From: Lumbricus terrestris
Taxonomy: Eukaryota > Annelida > Clitellata > Crassiclitellata > Lumbricidae
Direction of reading: 5' to 3'
NCBI GenBank assembly: GCA_949752735.1
Contig: OX457042.1
Span: 35,229,289-35,293,288 of the forward strand
DNA: 64,000 nucleotides
The notes beneath the pieces were generated by a model. That model saw only the letters and a list, made by a program, of their open reading frames with translations, was not told the DNA's origin and searched no databases. This document shows, one piece after another, positions 34,895 through 43,288 of this stretch. The first letter of the stretch is position 1, and every line of letters starts with the position of its first letter. The position numbers and the translations under genes are program-made.

Positions 34895-35389
34895 GGGCTC
34901 ACATATACATATATCTACTACTTAATTCTGGGTTTGAGCAACCAGTCTGATACTACTTTCGCAAAAATGTCAAATTTCAAATCAAATGTAATAAGTCAAG
35001 ATCTGCTGAATTCTGAAGCTGCTGTGTGACGGCCACCGTCTGGCGATGGACTTTATATTGCCGGGGACTACTTTTTCATATATTCCTACGCGAAATAGTT
35101 CCAAGCGCGCATGCGCGCGGATATGGTTAAGGCGGTGATGCGGTCGCGTGTGAGTGCGCGTGTATGTTTGAGCTGGTGTGTGAGGGAACTACTTTCTTCA
35201 CGTCCTCCTATTCGAATTAGTTCTAAGTCCAAGCGAAATAATACTAAGTGCGCATGCGCGCAGACTGTTATGTTGATGCTGTGATACATTTGAGTGGATG
35301 TGGGTGTGAGTGTGCGTGGGTGTTTGAGTGTGTGTGTGTGTGTGTGGGTGTATAACATATAGAATGAGTTCGTAGCCTCCATAGCTTAC

Positions 35390-35485
35390 TTGATTCTGTG
35401 TGAGCTGATGATGCTGATGATGATCCTGCATGTTGCTCTACCCCTGATGCAGAGGGTTCTGTGCGTTGAAAATCATTGTCAATCT
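35390..35485 (-). CDS. Upstream exon U3 (long isoform)
   Basis: A 96-bp exon has acceptor TCTTGCAG and donor TCAA/GTAAGC, phase 1-1. It reads IDNDFQRTEPSASGVEQHAG followed by a Ser/Ala-rich end. The only phase-compatible downstream exon I see is exon 2 at 34746. Splicing past the internal start would then give a long isoform. Confidence 0.58.
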
Positions 35486-35670
35486 CTGCAAGAGATAATA
35501 GTATATATCATAAAGTGCGAATCTTTCGTCCATAATAATAATAATATTATTTTCTATTCATTTCAAAATACAATGAGCTTTCCTTTCGTTCATCTTTTTG
35601 GTCTCTGGAAAAAGTTCCAAGGAGTAAATGATTCTGCTGACACATGTGTAATGCATGCTAATACCGCTCA

Positions 35671-35865
35671 GATCTATAGGCCTATACAATGATAGGATAC
35701 AAAATAAATGCCTATAGAAATTACTTATTATCTCAGATCTATAGAATTACAGTCCGATAGGCTGCAAAATAAATGTCCATAGAAAATAATTATTATCTCA
35801 GATCTATAGAATTACACATCGATAGGCTGCAAAATAAATGCGCATAGAAAATAATTATTATGGTC
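35671..35865. repeat. Three 65-bp tandem repeats in an intron of the polymerase gene
   Basis: Units begin GATCTATAG at 35671, 35736 and 35801 and contain CAAAATAAATG. The first unit carries the only TAGGCCTA in the whole 9.5-kb element. Confidence 0.88.
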
Positions 35866-35942
35866 TAGCCACAAGTCATGTGCAGCGAAGTTACTGCAAA
35901 GCCCTGTCCATAGAAAATTTATTTTAAAATAATTATACTCAC

Positions 35943-36110
35943 GAGATGTTGAATTCATGTCGGCTGTAACGCTTCGAGTGGGAAGGATTCTGATGTTCGT
36001 AGAAGATAACTGTAGAGCTGGAAATCGAGGCTGGTCAGGAGACGTCGCCGGATTTGCGCCGCGCTCTGATGCCGATGAGGATTCTGATTGCAAATCATCC
36101 TTATTCAGAT
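35943..36110 (-). CDS. Upstream exon U2 (long isoform)
   Basis: A 168-bp exon has acceptor CTTATAG and donor TCTC/GTGAGT, phase 1-1. It reads LNKDDLQSESSSASERGANP, then PATSPDQPRFPALQL, and ends RILPTRSVTADMNSTS. The last 65 bp resemble the leader and start region of exon U1 (RLLPTRTFTAGMASTS), including the donor. This suggests that a former first exon was duplicated and absorbed as an internal exon. The Met in ADMNSTS could still act as a start. Confidence 0.58.
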
Positions 36111-36466
36111 CTATAAGATATGAACCGTTATAAAGTGCGAATCTTTAAAATATAATGATAAACTTGCTGCATGCATACTAAAATGATCGCCCATGGATAG
36201 AAAATTCGGCGCTTTGCAGTATAATATATTGTGCATATTTTCTATGATGAGAATTTTAGTATAGAAAAAGGATATGACTACTATTATTATATTCTATCGT
36301 CAAAATTCTGCAAGAAAGGCCATTACAGATCGGCATTATACTAGAAAAAATCCGCTGCAGTGTGCAAGTGCCAGTCCCAAGGCCGTAAAAATTGTCCGGA
36401 CGTCGATAGAAATAGCTCTTACGATTATATAAGATTAGAAACTTGCATTAAAATAATTTAACTCAC

Positions 36467-36482
36467 TCGATGTTGAAGCCAT
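36467..36482 (-). CDS. Upstream exon U1, long start
   Basis: Sixteen coding bases, ATG to donor TCGA/GTGAGT, read MASTS and end in phase 1. It is the first ATG after the TATA box at 36651-36658, in the context GGCATGG. With U2, U3 and exons 2-6 the protein would be about 1479 residues. Confidence 0.55.
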
Positions 36483-36650
36483 GCCTGCTGTAAATGTTCG
36501 AGTTGGAAGGAGTCTGCTAGCTGTAGAACGTCGTGTGGCGATGTAGCCCGCCTGTCGAATGTAGATGTGTAGAAGATGCTGCGTGCCGGTCGAATCTCGA
36601 AATCTCCTGGTCTTCGAAACGTATGTGTTTAACTGGTGCGTTGGCCGGCC

Positions 36651-36658
36651 TTTTTATA
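36651..36658 (-). promoter_or_regulatory. TATA box of the long polymerase transcript
   Basis: The minus strand reads TTTATAAAAAGGCCGG. No ATG occurs between the expected start site (about 36625) and exon U1, so the leader would be about 140 nt. Confidence 0.55.
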
Positions 36659-36799
36659 AATGCCTGTAACCATTCTGACGATATCATCAACCATCCTGTT
36701 CAGACAAGATCGGGCGAAGTCAGACATGTCTGGGGGAGAGCTCTGCTGCTGTAGCCGCGCAGTGAGCCCGCTATGCCAGCTGCCCTGCTGAGTAATTGA

Positions 36800-37085
36800 G
36801 AATTCATGTTCAGACACGCTTGGGCGCGATCAGCAGCTCTTATGTGTACTTGGGAATTCATGTTCAGACACGTTTGGACTCGATCAGCATCACGCTGGAC
36901 GGTTGCACTGAGGCTGCCATATAGCCACACCAGCTGCTCTTATGAGTAATTGGGGATTCATGTTCAGACAAGATTGGGCGCGAATAGCATCACGCTGGAC
37001 GGTTGCACTGAGGCTGCCATATAGCCACACCAGCTGCTCTTATGAGTAATTGGGGATTCATGTTCAGACAAGATTGGGCGAGAAT
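36800..37085. repeat. 100-bp tandem repeats near the right end
   Basis: CATCACGCTGGACGGTTGCA recurs at a 100-bp offset (36889 and 36989). Partial units starting GTTCAGACACG or GTTCAGACAAG extend both ways. These lie upstream of the long promoter. A GA-rich tract follows at about 37255-37400. Confidence 0.85.
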
Positions 37086-37490
37086 TCTGTCGCTTATGGT
37101 GAGAGTGAGAGCGGGGTGGGAAGAGCTCTGTATGGGTGGGAGAGAAGGATGCTGTGCGTGGCGCATGATGAGTAATTCTGTCATACTGTTCATAGTAGAT
37201 CAGATGAGGCCAGACGAAGTCAGATAAGCCTGATTGAGAATTCTATTGCTTATGGGAAGCGGGAGAGGGATGGAGAGGGAGGTAGAGAGAGAGAGAGATA
37301 GGTATGAAGAAGGAGAGGAAGGGGGAGAGAGATGTAGGAAGAGATAGGTAGGAAGAAGGAGAGGGAGGGAGAGAGAGGTATGAAGGTAGAGAGCGAGAGA
37401 TATTGTGAAATAATAATTAATTAAAATTTTAGTTAATTAGCATAATAACTAATTATAATAATAGGAAGTTAGCATAATATTTCATATGCT

Positions 37491-38014
37491 CAGCCCCCAG
37501 CGCTCATGAGGCCTTGCCGGGCGGGCGGGCGCGCGCGGGCCGCTATTTAGGGCTCCCCGGGCCTTTATTGCGCTGATTAGGGGGCACTAATTACTAATTA
37601 GGATTAATATCTATCTAATTACTAATAAGGTATGGCCTAGAAGCTCTGGTAGCCAGGTAGGGCGTTCCTGGAAGTGCGCTGGTAGCCTGTATGCTAATTA
37701 GGCCTAGCCTAGAAGCGCTATTAGCCTAGGTAGGTTGTTCCTGGAAGTATGCTAATAGCTCGTATGCTAATTAGGGCTAGCCTAGAAGCGCTATTAGCCT
37801 AGGTAGGTGTAGCCTAGAAGCCTAGGTATGCGTGGCCTAGAAGCCTAGAAGCCTATAGCCTAGGTAGGCGTGGCCTAGAAGCCTAGGTAGGCGTGGCCTA
37901 GAAGCCTAGAAGCCTAGAAGCGCCTTTCCTAGAAGTCGCCGTTCCTAGAAATGCCATTTATTCGTACCCATACCCTGCAAAAAGTGATCGTTAAACGATT
38001 AGTCTATCACTACT
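37491..38014. repeat. Right terminal inverted repeat of the Polinton-like element
   Basis: Reverse complement of 28547-29070, running from CAGCCCCCAGCGC to CTATCACTACT, followed by GGCGAT. Confidence 0.93.
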
Positions 38015-38084
38015 GGCGATTATGACGGGGCTGTTTTGACGGGGTTGTTTTGACCGGGCTATTTCGAAGGGTCACCATATATGA
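38015..38084. mobile_element. Foldback element made of short repeats, right part
   Basis: GGCGATTATGACGGGGCTGT continues the element cut at 28546. It ends with GGGCTATTTCGAAGGGTCACC, which mirrors the left end at about 27870. Confidence 0.6.
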
Positions 38085-38159
38085 ATAGCCTATAAGCCTG
38101 TAAAATTTCATTTCGAAATTCTTACTTTTGGCCAAGATATTGGCAAAAAACCTAGGGAG

Positions 38160-39046
38160 TCTTTTTTGGCGCACCCTGTACGTACGCACCGACGGCTGAC
38201 GTGGATGAGATGTGCATAGACGCTTAGAGATATCAACAGAATCCCGAAGAACGATATGATAATACTCATGGGTGACTTCAACGCAAAGGTGGGGTCGGAA
38301 GACGAGGAAACAAAAGGGAATCATGGGGGGACACATGGCATTGGCGACAGAAATGAAAGAGGAGATTGGCAACTTGACCAAGAACTCACTTTTGCTCCTC
38401 AACTTCACCGTCTTGCTCGAGACTGCTATTATCAGCTGCGCCAGCTTCGCACTGTCATCCGTTCTCTTACGTCTGCTGCTACTCTTACTTTTGTGCATTC
38501 CTTCGTTACATCTCGCATCGACTATTGCTCTTCGCTCTACATTGGCCTCCCATCCAGCAGATTGACTTGTCTTGACCGGGTGTTGCGCTCTGCTGCGCGC
38601 CTAATTGGGCAAATCCATAAATATGGTCATGTCTCAAACTACATGCTTGAGGTACTTCACTGGCTCCCTATTCGCCAGCGTATTGAGTTCAGGGTAGCTG
38701 CATTGGTATGGCGATGTTGTCAGGACCTTGCCCCAACTTACCTCCGAGAGCTATGCAGCTTTACATTGGGTATCCAATGACGTCGTCAGCTACGCTCTGC
38801 TGAGAGGGGAGTCCTCTTAGTTTCTTTTGCTCGTACTACTACCATGAAGAATCGAGCTTTTTCTGTGGTTGGACCAGTGGTCTGGAATGGCCTTCCTTTT
38901 GAGATACGCCTACACCCTGGGACTCCACCAGGATCCTTCCTTACTAAACTTAAAACTGCTCTTTTTGTGCGCGCTGGAGTCGGGAGCGCCTCTGAGTAGT
39001 TTTTTCTTGAAGAAGCGCTATATAAACGTCCGAATGAATGAATGAA
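38160..39046 (+). pseudogene. Chimeric LINE: RTE endonuclease piece joined to CR1-like RT 3' end
   Basis: Up to about 38370 the frame reads IILMGDFNAKVGSEDEE and GIGDRNERG, the AP-endonuclease end of an RTE-type LINE. From 38371 it reads LDQELTFAPQLHRLARDCYY, which belongs to the CR1-like element repeated at 39772. The join is in frame. The 3' end AGCGCTATATAAACGTC plus (GAAT)n closes at about 39046. Confidence 0.72.
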
Positions 39047-39325
39047 TACGAAGGATTAACGTTGCTCAACTAGGATGTTGTCAAACCATGTTCACATTTT
39101 ATTTTCAACATAGGCCTATTTACATTGCTGCTGGATAATATTTATGATGCCTTCTTTCGATAAAAATAATTATTTTTGGCTACAGTTTTTCAAAATGATC
39201 ATTCTTTAGATTTTGCTTCGTCCGTTTTCGAAACGACGTCGCAGAAATCTACTTTGAGCCAAACATCTTCAACTCAGACTCGAATCTTCACTCGGGATAC
39301 CACACCAGCTTCTACCATGGACACA
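39047..39325 (+). pseudogene. Duplicated, truncated linker exon of kringle gene B
   Basis: Intron plus linker exon (exon from 39210, acceptor TTCTTTAG) matches 40447-40727 at an offset of 1401 bp. It is cut at ACCATGGACACA and runs straight into LINE sequence, so its donor is missing. Three bases are missing relative to the second copy (AAATCTACT versus AAATCGACAACT). It is unlikely to be spliced productively. Confidence 0.7.
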
Positions 39326-40446
39326 TGGTGCATTTTACAAATGGATAGATTCTTTTCTTCAGGAGCGTTCTCTCTGTGTGGTCCATGGCTCTTCTAGGTC
39401 CTCATGGGTGCCTGCACAATATGGTCTACCCCAGGGTTCAGTCCTTGGTCCCATACTTTATATTATTTACACATCAGGTCTTGCCACTCTACTAACAGCT
39501 CATTCGGTTTTGAGTCAGCAGTATGCTGACGACGTCCAGGCTTACACCCATTGCCTCCCTTCTAATGCTGTCAAAGCGGTTCGGATAATGAGCGGGACTT
39601 TGGATGCTCTAGAGGCATGGATGTCATCTAATAGACTACGCTTGAACCCATCTAAGACAAAATTTATTTGGTTGGGCACACGGCAGCAGCTTGCCAAGCT
39701 TGATCTATTTTCTCTTGCATCTGAGTTTCCTGGCTTTGTCTTTGCAACCACGGTTCATGACCTCGGTGTCCAACTTGACCAAGAACTAACTTTTGCTCCT
39801 CAACTTCACCGTCTTGCTCGAGACTGCTATTATCAGCTGCGCCAGCTTCGCACTGTCATCCGTTCTCTTACGTCTGCTGCTACTCTTACTTTAGTGCATT
39901 CTTTCGTTACATCTCGCATCGACTATTGCTCTTCGCTCTACATTGGCCTCCCATCCAGCAGATTGACTTGTCTTGACCGGGTGTTGCGCTCTGCTGCACG
40001 CCTAATTGGGAAAATCCCTAAATATGATCATGTCTCAAACTACATGCTTGAGGTACTTCACTGGCTCCCTATTCGCCAGCGTATCGAGTTCAGGGTAGCT
40101 GCATTGGTATGGCGATGTTGTCAGGGCCTTGCCTCAACTTACCTCCGTGAGCTATGCAGCTCTACATTGGGTATCCATGGACGTCGTCAGCTACGCTCTG
40201 CTGATAGGGAAGTCCTCTTAGTTCCTTTTGCTCGTACTACTACCATGAAGGATCGAGCCTTTTCTGTGGTTGGACCAGTGGTCTGGAATGGCCTTCCTTT
40301 TGAGCTACGCCTACACCCTGGAACTCTACCAGGATCCTTTCTTACTAAACTTAAAACTGCTCTTTTTGTGCGCGCTGGAGTCGGGAGCGCCTCTGAGTAG
40401 TTTTTTCTTGAAGAAGCGCTATATAAATGTCCGAATGAATGAATGA
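39326..40446 (+). pseudogene. CR1-like LINE, 5'-truncated reverse transcriptase
   Basis: The open frame at 39378-40400 contains GLPQGSVLGPILYIIYTSGL, the catalytic YADD (QQYADDVQAYTH), NRLRLNPSKTKFIWLGTRQQ and the C-terminal VVWNGLPFELRLHPGTLPG. The fingers region and endonuclease are absent, so this is a dead 5'-truncated insertion. The 3' tail is GCGCTATATAAATGTC followed by (GAAT)n. Confidence 0.82.
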
Positions 40447-40610
40447 ATACGAAGGATTAACGTTGCTCAACTAGGATGTTGTCAAACCATGTTCACATTT
40501 TATTTTCAACATAGGCCTATTTACATTGCTGCTGGATAATATTTATGATGCCTTCTTTCGATAAAAATAATTATTTTTGGCTACAGTTTTTCAAAATGAT
40601 CATTCTTTAG

Positions 40611-40742
40611 ATTTTGCTTCGTCCGTTTTCGAAACGACGTCGCAGAAATCGACAACTTTGAGCCAAACATCTTCAACTCAGACTCGAATCTTCACTCGGG
40701 ATACCACACCAGCTTCTACCATGGACACACATCTCTTCAATG
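40611..40742 (+). CDS. Kringle gene B, Ser/Thr-rich linker exon
   Basis: A 132-bp exon (44 codons, phase 1-1) has acceptor TTCTTTAG and donor AATG/GTAGCA. It reads FASSVFETTSQKSTTLSQTS, then STQTRIFTRDTTPASTMDT and HLFN. The paralogous exon at 54424-54555 in gene C has the same length, phase and ending. It is likely an O-glycosylated stalk between the kringle and the membrane. The next exon of gene B is the transmembrane exon at 43289. Confidence 0.72.
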
Positions 40743-41164
40743 GTAGCAATACTGGTATATGCAAATCTGCCTGGCGGACAAGTCTTTTTCTTAAAAGAGT
40801 AGTCAATAATAATTACACGTTCTTTATGCCCCACGGTAGAATGTCCAACTAACTGAGGAAAAGGACAGAAACCGAGGAAGTGTGATGGAGGGCACAACAT
40901 CGTGAAGGCGGTTACCAGTGCGCCCATGTAGCCTACCACAAGCATTCGAAGGTTAAGGCAGGATTGCTTAGCTTTGATGGAAACTTAATTGATATGCAAA
41001 GAGGAACTGATTCTATAGAAAAGTTGCTCCCATATCCTAGTAATCCAGAAAGTCATGGTTGAGCCTTAAAAATAAGTGCCTGGACGCCGTCCATTCACAC
41101 ATTAAACCATGAAACATAATTTCAGGCTTATGAACTGCTGGTAACGTAGGTCCTATTTACGTGA

Positions 41165-41338
41165 ATGCACCCCGTGGCTATAGAGGACGGGGCTGCTTTG
41201 ACGGGGCTGCTTTGACGGGGCTGCTTTGACGGGACTGCTTTGACGGGGCTGCTTTGACGGGACTGCTTTGACGGGGCTGTTTTGACGGGGCTACTTTGAC
41301 GGGGCTGTTTTACCGGGGGCTATTTTGACGGGTCACCC
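41165..41338. repeat. 15-bp tandem repeats GACGGGGCTGCTTTG
   Basis: About ten units, some with GACGGGACTGCTTTG, start after CACCCCGTGGCTATAG and end GCTATTTTGACGGGTCACCC. The ends resemble those of the foldback element around the Polinton-like insertion, so this is a compact family member. Confidence 0.85.
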
Positions 41339-41987
41339 ATTCCAACGTCTTGAACGACGAATCTGATGACCACTCGACCGTCGCAACCACGAACAATTTC
41401 ACCGTTCACCGTCAAGCAAGTAGATTCATATTATAGGCCAACGGTTCGTTTAAGGTTTCAGCAACCGTATAAGAACATTAGTTCACGTACACCCAAATGT
41501 CTCACACAAACTTAATCGCGCTCTATCATTGATTCGTTGTGTGTATAATTTTCAAGTACATGTACAGGGTGGGCCAGCAGGAATGCAACAAATTTGATGC
41601 CTTATAACTTGAACAATTGTTATCTGAGTGTCTTGTCCAATATATCAGATTGAACATAATTATCCATTTTATCATTCTGCAAAATATCTAAGAGATACTA
41701 TTACGACGTATTGAGATAATGCTACTAATATTCGAAGTCCCATTTTTTGCCATAAAACTGCAAGAAAAAATAAAAGTCTCAAACTGAATATGTGAATTCT
41801 AAACAATCACTTAGTACTAACAATATCTTGAATGGATTTGCCATTAGTCTAACAAAATACTCAATATGTCCACCACGTGCTTTAATGACTGCATCAACAC
41901 GAGACGACCACTGATCGATGGCTGAGTCCGCCAGTGCTTGCAATGGGTTATTTCAGCCCAGCAGCAAAGAATCACTTCTTTCAAACG

Positions 41988-42757
41988 TCAAACGTCACGT
42001 ACCCGTTCACGATAGACCAGTTGCTGAAGACAACCCCAGATCGAATAGTCAACCGGGTTTATATCCGGACTGTTCGGTGGCAAGTTATCAGGTTCAATAA
42101 ACTCTGGCACGTTAGCGTTCAGGTAGGCAACTGTATGACGTGAACGATGCGCCGGTGTCACGAAATAAAGTCTCCCCCCGAAACAAAGTCTCCTCCTGAA
42201 ACAGAGTCTCCTCCTGGCTGAAACTCTGTATTGGAAGAAATTTTCTGAAGTAAAAGTATTATATGTTTTCTTGTTATATAATCGGGCAACGTAAACTAAC
42301 CGTGTAACCTGCTCGTATCTAAATTTGATGCAACTGTAGCCAAGTTTACGCTGAACGGGGGAGACTTTATTTCGTGGACGGCGGAAATATTCTCTCCCCA
42401 CGGAGACTTTATTTCAGAATATAGTCTCCGGGGGCGAATTTATTCTAGAACAGATCCTCCGGGGGGTATCTGTTTCGAAATAAAGTCTCCGGGGGAGACT
42501 TTTAGGGGGGAGACTCTGTCACGCGACACCGGCGCTCCATCTTGCTGAAAGATGTAACCATCAACTCCCGACAGTTGGCGAATATCACGTAGCAGTCCTC
42601 TTGCAAGTACTTCATCACAGTAATAAACACTGTTCACCTTAGTCTTTGGACTAACAAAGAATGGCGCCGTCTTTCCTAGGTTTGAAACAGCCAACAACAC
42701 CATCACACTTTGTGAAAAGTGCTTCCTGCCCTTCAGAAGCCGAGAAGACGCAACCAC
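41988..42757 (-). pseudogene. Tc1/mariner-type transposase, interrupted by a MITE
   Basis: The minus strand reads RLLKGRKHFSQSVMVLLAVS, SNLGKTAPFFVSPKTKV and YIFQQDGAP. After the MITE (42156-42528) it resumes with HRSRHTVAYLNANVPEFIEP and LPPNSPDINPVDYSIWG. DDE-type motifs (QQDGAP, SPDINPVDY) are clear. The expected preceding part (TDEKIFTVQTPANTQNDRVY) sits on the opposite strand at about 42792-42890, so a local inversion has also broken the gene. Confidence 0.8.
42156..42528. mobile_element. MITE with TGTCACG termini, CCGG target duplication (copy 3)
   Basis: It starts TGTCACGAAATAAAGTCTCC and ends TGTCACGCGACA, flanked by CCGG at 42152-42155 and 42529-42532. Removing it with one CCGG restores the conserved GAPAH of the host transposase, which fixes both the boundaries and the 4-bp duplication. 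Many GTCTCC repeats lie inside. Confidence 0.85.
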
Positions 42758-43288
42758 ACGCTCAAAGCCAACAAATGACTCAAGCAGTGAATGACAGATG
42801 AAAAGATTGACAAAACATGGCTCACAGACGAGAAGATCTTCACAGTTCAGACGCCAGCAAACACTCAGAACGACCGTGTGTATGCAAAATTAGCGTTTTG
42901 ACATATTATTCAGTTTTAGACTTTTTTCTTGAAGTTTTAGGGAAAGAACATGGGACCTCAAATATTAATAGCATTATCTCAATACATCGTAATAGTATCT
43001 CTTAGATATTTTGCAGAATGATAACATGGATAATTATGTTCAATCTGATATATTGGACAAGATGCTCAGATAAAAATTGTTCAAGTTATAAGGCGTCAAA
43101 GTTGTTGCATTCCTGCTGGCCCACCCTGTATATGGTTTGGCGGTAACACTCAATAAGCCATAACGGTTTCTCTGAAGACAATAACGTCAGCTTAAGGCCT
43201 AATAGTATATCGCCATGAAATTGAGCAAAAGACGGTCAGATAACAGTTGAAACCACTCCCGATGTATTTCTTCTGTATTAAATTCTAG

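Larger units (their letters stand above)
28547..38014 (-). mobile_element. Polinton-like element encoding only a spliced DNA polymerase
   Basis: The element spans 9468 bp and is flanked by GGCGAT at 28541-28546 and 38015-38020. It starts AGTAGTGATAG and ends CTATCACTACT. The terminal inverted repeats are 524 bp each with only a few mismatches by eye. Six-base duplications and long inverted ends are hallmarks of Polintons/Mavericks. Those usually run 15-20 kb and also carry integrase, packaging ATPase, protease and capsid genes. I find none of these here; all coding exons belong to one minus-strand gene for a protein-primed family-B polymerase. The high match between the two ends suggests a recent insertion. 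It may be a deletion derivative mobilised in trans, or a distinct minimal lineage. Confidence 0.85.
41565..43128 (-). mobile_element. Tc1/mariner-type element, rearranged
   Basis: CAGGGTGGGCCAGCAGGAAT and ATTCCTGCTGGCCCACCCTG are terminal inverted repeats flanked by TA. The inverted repeats extend about 190 bp. Transposase fragments lie inside in both orientations and a 373-bp MITE splits the coding region. The element is inactive. Confidence 0.85.
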
